Position numbers and translations under genes: made by a program | Shown: positions 33,501 through 42,950 of the stretch, in pieces | How positions within the stretch are numbered: the first letter of the stretch is position 1 | How the letters are laid out: every line of letters starts with the position of its first letter | Notes under the pieces: generated by a model | The model's input: the letters and a program-made list of their open reading frames with translations, nothing else | What the model was told of the DNA's origin: nothing | Databases searched by the model: none | Assembly (NCBI RefSeq): GCF_029867415.1 | Contig: NC_081186.1 | Coordinates: 25,299,915 to 25,363,914 of the forward strand | Source of the DNA: Vicia villosa | Lineage: Eukaryota > Streptophyta > Magnoliopsida > Fabales > Fabaceae | Length of the DNA: 64,000 nt | Direction: 5' to 3'

Positions 33501-33561
33501 GGCTGAAGATAGGTTTAAGTTCATTCTGAAGAACATCAGTATGGATTTATGCCCAGAATGA
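30427..33561 (+). CDS. pol: S3 Pol polyprotein (PR-IN-RT-RNaseH)
   Basis: 1,044 codons from a TTG at 30427. The frame is open from 30367, after a TGA. All motifs of S1 Pol are conserved: protease DSG, integrase HHCC and DD35E (SDHGGEF, VERKNR), RT MDVKSAFLNG and YVDD, RNase H CDADYAG, TTEAEY and FCDN. It differs from S1 at only a few residues, with no stop or frameshift, so the enzymes are probably functional. It needs a +1 shift from Gag or another expression route. Confidence 0.95.
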   Translation: MQISLAARRTKHNMSWYLDSGCSRHMTGRRSMFQDLVLKSGGEVKFGGDQKGKIIGSGTIKSGNSPSISNVLLVEGLTHNLLSISQLSDNGYDIIFNQESCKAVNQKDGSILFTGKRKNNIYKTDLQDLMSQKVTCLMSVSEEQWVWHRRLGHASLRKISQINKLNLVRGLPNLKFQSDALCEACQKGKFSKPAFKSKNVVSTSRPLELLHIDLFGPVKTASVRGKKYGLVIVDDYSRWTWVKFLKHKDETHSVFFDFCIQIQSEKECKIIKVRSDHGGEFENKSFEEFFKENGIAHDFSCPRTPQQNGVVERKNRTLQEMARTMINETNMAKHFWAEAINTACYIQNRISIRPILNKTPYELWKNRKPNISYFHPFGCVCFILNTKDHLGKFDSKAQKCFLLGYSERSKGYRVYNTETLVVEESINIRFDDKLGSEKPKQVDNFAGCDIDISEVVEPRSNASEAELLRSKESEDQVTASLEDLSISEEPSVRRSSRLISGHSEDVILGKKDDPIRTRAFLRNNAVCQLGLVSLIEPTSVDHALEDPDWIIAMQEELNQFTRNDVWDLVPRPDGFNIIGTKWVFRNKLSEKGEVVRNKARLVAQGYSQQEGIDYTETFAPVARLESIRLLISFATQHNITLYQMDVKSAFLNGYIDEEVYVHQPPGFEDSMSPNHVFKLKKSLYGLKQAPRAWYERLSSFLLDNGFTRGKVDLTLFCKTFEKDILICQIYVDDIIFGTSNATLGKEFAKSMQAEFEMSMMGELKYFLGIQINQTSEGTYVHQTKYVKELLKKFNLLDCKEAKTPMHPTCILGKDEVSKKVDQKLYRGMIGSLLYLTASRPDILFSVCLCARFQSDPRESHLTAVKRILRYLKGTTNVGLVYRKSKEYNLVGFCDADYAGERIERKSTSGSCQFLGSHLISWYSKKQATIALSTTEAEYVAAAGCSTQMLWMKSQLEDYQIFESNIPIFCDNTSAICLSKNPILHSKAKHIEIKHHFIRDYVQKGVISLNFVDTDHQWADIFTKPLAEDRFKFILKNISMDLCPE

Positions 33562-33863
33562 GAAGATGAGAATTTCTCATGTATGAGTATCTTCTGAAAT
33601 GAATGTGGAACATTTTTTTTTTTTAATCAGAAGTTCTGATTGAATTCGTTTAGAAATTATGATTCGGTTATTACTAACGTTTCATTGTCTAAGTTGATTC
33701 AGAACATCTTGTAAAGCAAAACAGCTGTTACGCTTTATCTCGGGATGGTAAACCTGCCGTTACTATTCATGGATAAGCGCGCGTGCAGTTGAAGGGACGC
33801 CGACCATAGGTAACTGTGCCAGTCACTTCATTTGTCTTTATTATCTCTCCTCACGTCACGTAA

Positions 33864-33911
33864 CATTAAATGCTTTTCATCATTCGTTTCATTTTATTTT
33901 CCTTTAAATAC
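33864..33911 (+). promoter_or_regulatory. Putative internal promoter in S3
   Basis: CATTAAATGC at 33864-33873 and TTTAAATAC at 33903-33911, followed by a C/T-rich stretch, as in S1. It is retained although the usual third ORF is absent. Confidence 0.45.
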
Positions 33912-34035
33912 TCTTCAAAATGGTTTTCGGTTTCCTATCTCTTTGCTTTCCTCTTAAAATTTTTTTTCTCTCTCTCTCTCGTTTTTCTTTTCTTCCCTCA
34001 AAACCTAGCATTCACCTCAAGCCTGTTGAAGCTCC

Positions 34036-34341
34036 ATGACTCAAAGGCGACAGATCTCTGTGCATCTCGGGATGGCTCTTCTAATACCGCTCAAGTCAGA
34101 TCCTTCTTTGATGTTGTTATCAACTTTCATCCAAAGACAGAAGACTTTCTTGAGTTGTGGGAAGATAGGCTCAACGTCTATGTTGAGGGAAAGCCCCGTT
34201 TGCAACATTAGCTCTCTGTCTGTGAACTGTCCCTCACTTCCTCCTTGGTTCTGGGATCTCTCCTACAGTGGAGGTTTCAGTCTGGAAGACAAGAAGTCCT
34301 CCGGGATTCTTGATGGGTTGACACAGAGTGTGTCTTGCTAG
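34036..34341 (+). CDS. Unrecognised 101-codon ORF replacing the S3 env-like ORF
   Basis: About 34020-34350 occupies the place of the third ORF but shows no similarity to the env-like reading frames of S1 or S2. The upstream promoter-like part and the downstream AATGAAA and polypurine region are conserved. One frame (34036-34341) starts MTQRRQISVHLG and has Cys- and Ser-rich content. Another frame to 34211 contains FFDVVINFHPKTEDFLELWE and looks more protein-like. The reverse strand also has long open stretches. It may be a captured host fragment. I cannot name it, and coding status is doubtful. Confidence 0.3.
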   Translation: MTQRRQISVHLGMALLIPLKSDPSLMLLSTFIQRQKTFLSCGKIGSTSMLRESPVCNISSLSVNCPSLPPWFWDLSYSGGFSLEDKKSSGILDGLTQSVSC

Positions 34342-34457
34342 GGCTCTGTTTTTATTTTTTGTAGTGATTTCCTTTTTGGAAATCCTTTTTTGTATTTGCT
34401 AGGAATGTTTTTCATCTTGTTAAACATAGGAACCTTTTGTAATATCTTTTGATTATC

Positions 34458-34464
34458 AATGAAA
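34458..34464 (+). terminator. AATGAAA poly(A)-like signal in S3
   Basis: Same motif and T-rich context as after the third ORF of S1 and S2. It marks the right border of the region that has been exchanged in S3. Confidence 0.3.
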
Positions 34465-34555
34465 AAGTTTCTTTGTGTTTTACATTCCAGTAAATGTTTT
34501 CTTTTGTCGTGTTATTCATCTGAATCTTTTTATATATACTTTTTGATGTTATGAC

Positions 34556-34568
34556 AAAAAGGGGGAGA
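34556..34568 (+). other. Second polypurine tract in S3
   Basis: AAAAAGGGGGAGA, preceded by GATGTTATGAC as in S1 and S2, 969 nt upstream of the 3' tract. Confidence 0.6.
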
Positions 34569-35106
34569 AAGATAAATGATAAATGATTTGATTAAATCTA
34601 TCAGTTGCTGGGTAAAGGCTCCCACACATTCACTAACATGAACTGCAAGTTCTATATGGTTTAAGTGTTTTGCAGGTACAAAGAAGTGAAGTGAATTTTC
34701 AAAGCAAACACTAGAAGCAAAACCATTGAAATTGAAGCAAGCTGAGTGCTGTCAAGCCTCAGAGATCAGAAGCAAGAAAGAAGAATGAATCAGAAGCACT
34801 GATAATAGAATTTGAACATTCCTGTTCTGACAAAATTCTATTTGCCCTGATACACATAATGTTATGGCTTTGATACATTATTTGCTCTGATACATGTTTT
34901 TAGCCTAAAATGCTCTGATACATTTGGCTCTGATACATATCATGTATTTGAATATACATTTTATGTTCTAACTCGTTCATGCTGACTTTTGTCGTTTAGT
35001 TTTTGTTCTGTAACATTTCAGGATGTAGAGATGCTCAAATAATGCTCTGGTACATTCAACAATGTTCTGATACAAATCTAGCATGAAGTGATGTTAGTAG
35101 ACATTC

Positions 35107-35310
35107 AAAGTTCTGAAGCTATCCGAGGGAAGCAGAAATCAGAAGATGTGAATATTCTAAAAGATCCAGAAATTCAAGTTCTGAAGCTGTCCTGAATGGA
35201 AGCAGAAGTCAGAAGCTGTGAATGTTCTGAAGATCAAAGAAATTCAAGTTCTGAAGCTGTCCAATGGAAGCAGAAGTCAGAAGCTATGGATTCTCTGAAG
35301 GCAGAAGCTC
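35107..35310 (+). repeat. 70-bp tandem array in S3, 3 copies
   Basis: Units start near 35107, 35176 and 35246. Same monomer as the five-copy array of S1. Confidence 0.92.
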
Positions 35311-35524
35311 ATATGATCGTCTCTACCGAAATAATCAGGGAAGTCTTTTATTAAAGTTCTTCGAGTATTTATTTCAGGGGGAGATTATTTATCTCAGGGG
35401 GAGATTGTTAATCTCAGGGGGAGACATATTCATATGCTTATGCTATAGCTGTGTAATTTGTCTTTTGCCGTCTACTCTTTCTGATCGCAAATTCATATCA
35501 TTTATATATGTTTTTGTCATCATC

Positions 35525-35537
35525 AAAAAGGGGGAGA
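35525..35537 (+). other. S3 polypurine tract
   Basis: AAAAAGGGGGAGA ending one base before the 3' LTR. Confidence 0.93.
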
Positions 35538-35538
35538 T

Positions 35539-36811
35539 TGTTAGAACAAGATTTGTTCTTATCAATTATCTTAGTTTTGATGATAACAATAATATGAATT
35601 TTGCTTAAGATAATATGGTACTCTAATCCAATGCAATTTCCCTTTCAGGAAATATATATAAAGAGTACGCATAATTCAGCGCTCAGAAGATGTGTCTCAA
35701 ATGGTTCAGCATGCAACATCAGAACATGGTCTGGCAAGACATCAGAAGATGGTCGAAGCAGAATCAGAACATGGGTCTATGGAAGCATCAGAAGAACATG
35801 AGATCAGAAGCACTGAAGATCAGAAGATGGTATCACGCTCAGAAGCACTTCAAGGTCAGAAGATCAGAAGATGCTGTGCACCAAGCTGTTTGACTCTGAT
35901 GATATTCAAACGTCGTATTCACAAACATCAGATCAGAAGGAAGTACACGTGGCAGACTACGCTGACTGACAAAAGGAACGTTAAAGCTACTAAAGGCTAC
36001 GTCAGTAGACACAGCGCGAACAAGGCTCGAGGTAGTTGACAAAAGCGTATAACATTAAATGCAAAGCTGTACGGAACACGCAAAGCATTAAATGCATTCA
36101 ACGGTCATCTTCTCAACGCCTATAAATATGAAGTTCTGATGAGAAGCAAGGTTAACGATTTTCGCACCAATACAATTCAAATTCACTTGCTGAAACTCTG
36201 TTCAAATCTAAACTCAGAATCTTCATCTTCATCAAAGCTCACTACATTGCTGTTGTAATATCTTAGTGAGATTAAGCTTAAATTGTAAGAGAAATATCAC
36301 AGTTGTGATTATCGCTTTTTAAGAAGCATTTGTAAACTCTTGAATAGATTACATTAAGTTGTAAGGAACTAGAGTGATAAGTTGATCAGTATACTCTAGG
36401 AAGTCTTAGCAGTTAGCTGAGCAGGAAGTCTTGGCAGTTGGCTGAGCAGGAAGTCTTGGCAGTTGGCTGAGCAAAAAGTCTTAGGAGTGAACTAAGCCTA
36501 GAGTGATCGTGTTGATCAGTAGACTCTAGAAAAGTCTTAGGAGTGAACTAAGCAGTTGTTCCTGGAGTGATCAGGTTGTGATCAGAAGACTCTGGAAGAC
36601 TTAGTTGCGGCTAAGTGGAAAACCATTGTAATCCGTGCGATTAGTGGATTAAATCCTCAGTTGAGGTAAATCATCTCTGCGGGGGTGGACTGGAGTAGCT
36701 TCGTTAACAGCGAACCAGGATAAAAATAATTGTGCATTTTATTTTTATCGCTCAAGATTTTAAGTCACACTTATTCAATCCCCCCCTTTCTAAGTGTTTT
36801 TCTATCCTTCA
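35539..36811 (+). repeat. S3 3' LTR
   Basis: 1,273 bp, differing from the 5' LTR at about two sites seen by eye (for example GACTCTGATG against GACTATGATG, and GTGATAAG against GTGATCAG). Followed by the TSD AAGAA. Confidence 0.97.
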
Positions 36812-36816
36812 AAGAA

Positions 36817-37050
36817 TATCATGTTGTTCCTCCTGTTACTTATTATGCTAAACCCAAGTTCAATCAGAACTTGAGGAAAACTAACAAGAAAGGACCCAAG
36901 AAATTGTGGGTACCTAAGGAGAAGATATTTTCTGTTGCAGATATCCTTAGCAGCAAAGAAGACAAAGCACAAAATGTCATGGTACCTGGACTCTGGGTGC
37001 TCGCGACACATGACGGGAAGAAGGTCTATGTTCCAAGACCTGGTGTTTAA
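36817..37050 (+). pseudogene. gag: S2 Gag, part 2 (C-terminal tail)
   Basis: Continues the frame interrupted at 27262: 77 codons beginning YHVVPPVTYYAKPKF and ending VPRPGV with a stop. Matches the basic tail of S1 and S3 Gag. The last 176 nt overlap pol in the +1 frame. An apparent upstream start in the S3 LTR is an accident of the insertion. Confidence 0.93.
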
Positions 37051-40000
37051 GTCTGGTGGAGAAGTCAAGTTTGGAGGAGATCAGAAGGGCAAGATTATTG
37101 GCTCTGGAACCATAAGTATTGGTAACTCTCCTTCCATAACTAATGTATTTCTTGTAGAAGGATTAACGCATAACTTATTGTCCATAAGTCAATTAAGTGA
37201 CAATGATTATGATATAATCTTCAATCAAAAGTCTTGCAAGGCTGTAAGTCAGAAGGACGGCTCAATCCTATTTACAGGCAAGAGAAAGAACAACATTTAT
37301 AAGATTGATCTTTCAGATCTTGAGAAGCAGAAGGTGACTTGCCTTATGTCTGTTTCTGAAGAGCAATGGGTCTGGCACAGAAGATTAGGACATGCTAGTT
37401 TGAGAAAGATTTCTCAGATTAACAAACTAAATCTGGTCAGAGGACTCCCAAATCTGAAATACAAATCAGATGCTCTTTGTGAAGCATGTCAGAAGGGCAA
37501 GTTCTCCAAACCTGCATTCAAATCTAAGAATGTTGTCTCTTCCTCAAGGCCGTTAGAACTTCTGCACATTGATCTGTTTGGACCAGTCAAAACAGCATCT
37601 GTCAGAGGGAAGAAATATGGATTAGTCATCGTAGATGATTATAGCCGCTGGACATGGGTAAAGTTCTTAAAACACAAGGATGAGTCTCATTCAGTGTTCT
37701 TTGAATTCTGCACTCAGATTCAATCTGAGATGGAGTGCAAAATCATAAAGGTCAGAAGTGATCATGGTGGTGAATTTGAGAACAGATTCTTTGAGGAGTT
37801 CTTCAAAGAAAATGATATTGCCCATGATTTCTCTTGCCCTAGAACTCCACAGAAAAATGGAATTGTAGAGCGAAAGAATAGGACTCTACAAGAAATGGCT
37901 AGAACCATGATCAATGAAACCAATATGGCTAAGCACTTCTGGGCAGAAGCAATAAATACTGCATGTTATATTCAGAATAGAATCTCTATAAGACCTATTC
38001 TAAATAAGACTCCTTATGAATTGTGGAAGAACAGAAAGCCCAACATTTCATATTTTCATCCTTTTGGATGTGTTTGTTTCATTTTGAATACTAAAGATCA
38101 TCTTGGTAAGTTTGATTCTAAGGCACAAAAATGTTTCCTTCTTGGATATTCTGAACGCTCTAAAGGCTACAGAGTATACAACACTGAAACATTGGTTGTA
38201 GAAGAATCAATCAATATCAAATTTGATGATAAGCTTGGTCTTGAAAAGCCAAACCAGTTTGAGAATTTTGCAGATATAGATATTGATATATCAGAAGCTG
38301 AAGAACCAAGAAGCAAAGTTTCAGAAGCTGAAAGTCTCATAAGCAAAGGATCAGAAGATCAAGTTGCTGCATCTTTAGAGAATCTCAGAATTTCTGAAGA
38401 GCCAACAGTCAGAAGATCTTCTAGACTCACATCAGCTCATTCAGAAGATGTGATCCTTGGAAAGAAAGATGATCCTATCAGAACAAGAGCATTCCTTAAA
38501 AACAATGCAGAATGTCAATTAGGTCTTGTTTCTTTGATCGAGCCAACTTCTGTTGATCAAGCTCTAGAAGATCCAGACTGGATAATTGCCATGCAAGAAG
38601 AACTAAATCAGTTTACAAGGAATGATGTATGGGATCTTGTTCCTAGACCAAAAGGATTCAACATCATTGGTACAAAGTGGGTCTTCAGAAACAAGCTTAG
38701 TGAGAAGGGAGAAGTGGTAAGAAACAAAGCCAGACTGGTGGCTCAGGGTTATAGTCAGCAAGAAGGTATTGACTATACAGAAACCTTTGCACTAGTGGCT
38801 AGGTTAAAATCTATTCGCTTATTAATTTCTTTTGCCACTCAACATAACATCACTCTATATCAGATGGATGTTAAGAGTGCCTTCTTAAATGGCTATATAG
38901 ATGAGGAAGTCTATGTCCACCAACCTCCTGGTTTTGAAGACTCCAAGTCTCCAGAACATGTTTTCAAACTAAAGAAATCATTGTATGGATTGAAGCAAGC
39001 TCCTAGAGCTTGGTATGAAAGATTAAGTTCTTTCCTTCTGGACAATGGTTTCACTAGAGGACAAGTGGATATGACTCTCTTCTGTAAAACATCTAAGAAG
39101 GACATTTTAATTTGTCAAATTTATGTTGATGATATTATTTTTGGAACATCTAATGCTTCACTTGGAATGGAGTTTGCTAAGACTATGCAGGCTGAATTTG
39201 AAATGAGCATGATGGGTGAACTCAAGTATTTTCTTGGTATACAAATCAATCAAACTTCTGAAGGAACATATGTTCATCAAACGAAGTATGTGAAAGAACT
39301 TCTGAAGAAGTTCAACCTTTCTGAAAGCAAAGAATCCAAAACTCCTATGCATCCAACGTGTGTCCTAGGTAAGGATGAGGTAAGTAAGAAGGTAGATCAG
39401 AAGTTGTACAGAGGTATGATTGGATCTTTTCTATATTTAACTGCTTCTAGACCTGACATTTTGTTCAGTGTTTGTTTGTGCGCTAGATTCCAATCAGATC
39501 CTAGAGAATCTCACTTGATTGCTGTTAAGAGAATTCTGAGGTATCTGAAAGGTACTACTAAAGTTGGTTTAGTCTACAGAAGATCTAAAGAATACAACTT
39601 AGTAGGATTTTGTGATGCTGACTATGCTGGAGATAGAATTGAAAGGAAGAGTACTTCTGGAAGTTGTCAATTTCTTGGAAGTCACCTGATTTCCTGGTAC
39701 AGCAAGAAGCAAGCTACCATTGCCCTCTCAACAACAGAAGCAGAATATGTTGCTGCTGCTGGTTGTAGCACACAAATGCTCGGGATGAAGAGTCAGCTAG
39801 AAGATTATCAAATATATGAGAGTAACATTCCTATCTTCTGTGATAATACTTCTGCCATATGTTTATCTAAGAATCCTATCTTACATTCCAAAGCTAAACA
39901 TATTGAGATTAAACATCATTTCATTAGGGACTATGTTCAGAAGGGTGTTCTCTCTTTAAACTTTGTGGATACAGACCATCAATGGGCTGATATCTTTACA

Positions 40001-40069
40001 AAACCCCTTGCTGAAGATAGGTTTAAGTTCATTCTGAAGAATATCAATATGAATTTATGCCCAGAATGA
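36935..40069 (+). CDS. pol: S2 Pol polyprotein (PR-IN-RT-RNaseH)
   Basis: 1,044-codon frame, open from 36875. Same domain order as S1, with protease DSG, integrase HHCC and DD35E, RT YVDD and RNase H motifs present. It diverges from S1 and S3, notably in the linker after integrase (about residues 440-500). It carries unusual changes at conserved places: PQKNGIVERK for PQQNGVVERK in integrase, FALVARLKS for FAPVARLES in RT, and QMLGMKS for QMLWMKS in RNase H. These suggest an intact frame that has begun to decay. It has been cut off from its gag start by S3. Confidence 0.93.
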   Translation: MQISLAAKKTKHKMSWYLDSGCSRHMTGRRSMFQDLVFKSGGEVKFGGDQKGKIIGSGTISIGNSPSITNVFLVEGLTHNLLSISQLSDNDYDIIFNQKSCKAVSQKDGSILFTGKRKNNIYKIDLSDLEKQKVTCLMSVSEEQWVWHRRLGHASLRKISQINKLNLVRGLPNLKYKSDALCEACQKGKFSKPAFKSKNVVSSSRPLELLHIDLFGPVKTASVRGKKYGLVIVDDYSRWTWVKFLKHKDESHSVFFEFCTQIQSEMECKIIKVRSDHGGEFENRFFEEFFKENDIAHDFSCPRTPQKNGIVERKNRTLQEMARTMINETNMAKHFWAEAINTACYIQNRISIRPILNKTPYELWKNRKPNISYFHPFGCVCFILNTKDHLGKFDSKAQKCFLLGYSERSKGYRVYNTETLVVEESINIKFDDKLGLEKPNQFENFADIDIDISEAEEPRSKVSEAESLISKGSEDQVAASLENLRISEEPTVRRSSRLTSAHSEDVILGKKDDPIRTRAFLKNNAECQLGLVSLIEPTSVDQALEDPDWIIAMQEELNQFTRNDVWDLVPRPKGFNIIGTKWVFRNKLSEKGEVVRNKARLVAQGYSQQEGIDYTETFALVARLKSIRLLISFATQHNITLYQMDVKSAFLNGYIDEEVYVHQPPGFEDSKSPEHVFKLKKSLYGLKQAPRAWYERLSSFLLDNGFTRGQVDMTLFCKTSKKDILICQIYVDDIIFGTSNASLGMEFAKTMQAEFEMSMMGELKYFLGIQINQTSEGTYVHQTKYVKELLKKFNLSESKESKTPMHPTCVLGKDEVSKKVDQKLYRGMIGSFLYLTASRPDILFSVCLCARFQSDPRESHLIAVKRILRYLKGTTKVGLVYRRSKEYNLVGFCDADYAGDRIERKSTSGSCQFLGSHLISWYSKKQATIALSTTEAEYVAAAGCSTQMLGMKSQLEDYQIYESNIPIFCDNTSAICLSKNPILHSKAKHIEIKHHFIRDYVQKGVLSLNFVDTDHQWADIFTKPLAEDRFKFILKNINMNLCPE

Positions 40070-40363
40070 GAAGATGAGAAGATCTTATGTATGGCTAAGT
40101 TCTGAAATATGTTGGGATTATGTTTTTATAAGAAGTTCTGATACTGATCAATTAGAAGTTCTGATTCTGTTATTACTAACGTTTCATTATCTAAGTTGAT
40201 TCAGAATCTCTTTTAAAGTAAAACAGCTGTCACCAGTGTTTCCAGAAAATGAACACGTCTTCACTATTTTTGGACAAGCATGCATGCAGTTGAGGAGACG
40301 CCGCCCTACGTAACTGTGCAAATCATTTCATTTTGTCACTTTATCTCTCCTAACGTCATATCT

Positions 40364-40456
40364 CATTAAATGCAAATTGATGTCATGTTTTTCTGTAATC
40401 ATTTCACTTAAACCATATTGCATTTATTATTTTCCCGTATCCAACCTTTTATATAC
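40364..40456 (+). promoter_or_regulatory. Putative internal promoter before S2 third ORF
   Basis: CATTAAATGC (40364-40373), then a TATATAC box (about 40450-40456), then a long C/T-rich leader and an AAACCCTAG telobox-like motif before the ATG at 40569. It is more promoter-like than the S1 version. Confidence 0.5.
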
Positions 40457-40568
40457 TCCTCTTCATCTTCATTTCATCTTTTTCACTCTCTCTCTTCATT
40501 TGTCCCTCTCTTTCTTTTTGCATTCAACGCAGAAACCCTAGTTTGTGTCTGCATCTTAGCATTTCACC

Positions 40569-40914
40569 ATGAATCCTTCGTCAAGTTCTTCAAGCCAAGC
40601 AGAAGTTTCTTCCACTCATCTGGTTTTCAGCAAGCATGGGTATGCTCCATTGAAGACCTGTTCCATTCCTACATCAGAAATGGAAGTTCTTTGTGAATCT
40701 TCAGTGGATTTTGAAAATCTGAAAGTACATGGTTTCAAACCCGAAGCAAAGACAATGGCTCAAGGCTGGTCAAACTACCTTGATAGATTGGTTGGACCAA
40801 TTTATCCTGCTCTTGTGAAAGATTTCTGGGCTCATGCAACGGTTACCCCGACTGCAATCATCTCCTTCGTGTTAGGGCATGAAGTTGTGATAACTGAAAA
40901 GTTGATAAGGAAGC
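40569..40914 (+). pseudogene. S2 third (env-like) ORF, part 1 (split by O1)
   Basis: First 115 codons, starting MNPSSSSSSQAEVS and running to ITEKLIRK, with O1 inserted in the next (Leu) codon. The frame continues at 57938. The region around GWSNYLDRLVGPIYPALVKDFW resembles the domain annotated in legume databases as envelope-like or putative plant transposon protein, from memory. No signal peptide or transmembrane helix is seen. The apparent ORF end at 41033 belongs to the O1 LTR. Confidence 0.85.
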
Positions 40915-42158
40915 TGTGGTACGGTGAACTGACTTTTTTGAAAATGTTGCGGATAGCAAGAGTCGCCACCGACTTTTATTTTATCCAATTGGAAAGGCTA
41001 AAAGAACAGAAAAAGACCTTTGAAAGATTTTGAGTTCGGGGGGTAAGTTATACAAAGGGAAGGTGTAAGGAACCCTTTGTATCCATGGTTATCCATGGGC
41101 TCTTAATTGCTTAGCTCACTTTGTTTGTTTGAAAAGATTTTGAATAAGTTTGAATAAGAACTTTAGCTTGTAAATAAGCGTAGTCTTTTTGAAAAGTTTC
41201 TTTAAAAAGAAGTGGGAAAAGATTTTTGAATTTGAATTTGAATTTGAAAAGGAGCAAACAATTAATAATAACTACCCTAAGTTTAGAAATTTGTTCTTTT
41301 AGCTTTTCAGGGCGAAAGGGTCTATCCATGCCATGAGAGGGTAGGAAGTCTTTCAATTGGATGTTGAAGGGTCATCGAGTTATCGTTCGCCATAAGACTG
41401 TCCCATGCCATAAAGAGGGCAGGTAGTCTAAGGAAAGGATATAATAGTCATTTGAGGCATCATGCGAGGATACCTTAGCAATTGGGACAATCATCACATT
41501 TTTACCGAGGCAACTTCAAGGGAGTTTCAATAACTTTAAGGCAACCTTTGCTTTAGGTATCCCCGGAATCGAGGGACTTTGACTATTTAGTATATTTAGA
41601 GGCAACAAGGCAACAATATAAGGCAACAATATAAGGCAACAATAAGGCAACAAGAGGGATCACCCTAAAGGTGTGTGGGTGCAACAATCACGTGGTTCAG
41701 TTCGAATATTTAATCTTGTATTGTTAGTGATCTAACGTTTGATTGATAATCTTGCACTCCCTAATTTACTAACCACGTAGTTAAAATCATACGGAAATTA
41801 AAGGCGGAAAGATAAATGTCCTACGCTATTACAATAAACACCTGCGGGGATGGGGGAAATTAAAAGACAGCAAAAATAAGAGGGATGAATAATTATCTTG
41901 AGCCTTGATCTTCCTCGAACCCTTGATCAACTCTACAAATTAAGAGAAAATAAATAAGGGGTGAGTGTAAGAGAAGTTCCTTAACAGATGAAGTAAACCC
42001 TAGTTGAACCTATAAGGCAAATGTAACAATTAATAAAAATTAATTTTAAGAAAAAAGAATCGGAACTTAGCTTTTTGATTGGCATGACGCGTAATCGGAA
42101 GAGCTTGGTTAACCCTGAAATTTGAACAAAAAACAAGTTAGTGCATTGACTGATCTAA

Positions 42159-42240
42159 ACCCTAATTGAAAAAACCCTAAAAAGGTTTACAAACCCTAAC
42201 CCTAAAAGGGTTTACAAACCCTAACCCTAAACCTAACAGG
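42159..42240. repeat. Telobox cluster in O1 LTR
   Basis: Repeated AACCCTAA/ACCCTAAA motifs, with two tandem copies of a segment containing GGTTTACAAACCCTAACC. The same cluster is at about 55220-55302 in the other LTR. Too degenerate to be a telomere, but it could bind telobox factors. Confidence 0.6.
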
Positions 42241-42950
42241 TTTATTCAAGAAAACTTATTATGACCTACAGGGTTTGTAAGGCTAAAAGATAAAAGATGT
42301 ATTAATGGATAACACCTACCATTGACAGTGATTAGTGATCATGATTAATTCAGGGTTTAAAGCAGTTGGTTTAAAAATAATAATAAAAAAAATTAATTAT
42401 CAACCTAACTAGGGGTGGAAATAGGCCAGGCCGATAACAGGGGCCTACAGGCTAGCCTATATAGGCTCAGGCCAGACCACATATTATTTTTAAATAGAAA
42501 GGCATAGGCTTTTTTATAAGCCTATTTAGTTAAAAAGGCTAGGCCTCAGGCCTTAAAAGAAGCCTTTTAAGCCTATCAGGCCGGCCTATTTAAATAAATA
42601 TGAATACTTTTTTTATTATCATTATGTTATGTTTTATACTTTGAATTAAAATACATAAATAAAATAAGTTCTCTTAAACAAATAGTCTTGTAAAAATAAG
42701 AATAAGAGATATGTTAAAATAAGTCAATGCAAACAAATTTTTAGTCTTTTGATCTTTTAGTTAGTTAGTCTATTTAAACATTATTTTAATTGCTTATATA
42801 CATATGTCTAAAACAAATAGGCTTTTATATAGGCTAACAGGCTAACCAGGCCTTCGAAAAGGCCAGACTCAGGCCTAAAAAATAAGCCTACGACAGGCCA
42901 CAGGCCAGACTTAGGCTTCAGTTTTTTTGACAGGCCAGGCTTAGGCTTGG

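Larger units (their letters stand above)
27263..36811 (+). mobile_element. Sirevirus S3, complete, nested in S2 gag
   Basis: 9,549-bp element with LTRs of 1,273 bp each, flanked by AAGAA (27258-27262 and 36812-36816). Gag and Pol are open and almost identical to those of S1, so S1 and S3 belong to one young subfamily. Its LTRs differ by eye at about two sites. The third-ORF region is not the usual env-like gene (see 34036). It has three copies of the 70-bp repeat. It is likely capable of making its own replication proteins. Confidence 0.97.

Noticed and set aside
42159..42240. True telomeric repeat or fused chromosome end
   Set aside because: The motifs are interspersed and degenerate, and they occur identically in both LTRs of O1, so they are part of the retrotransposon.
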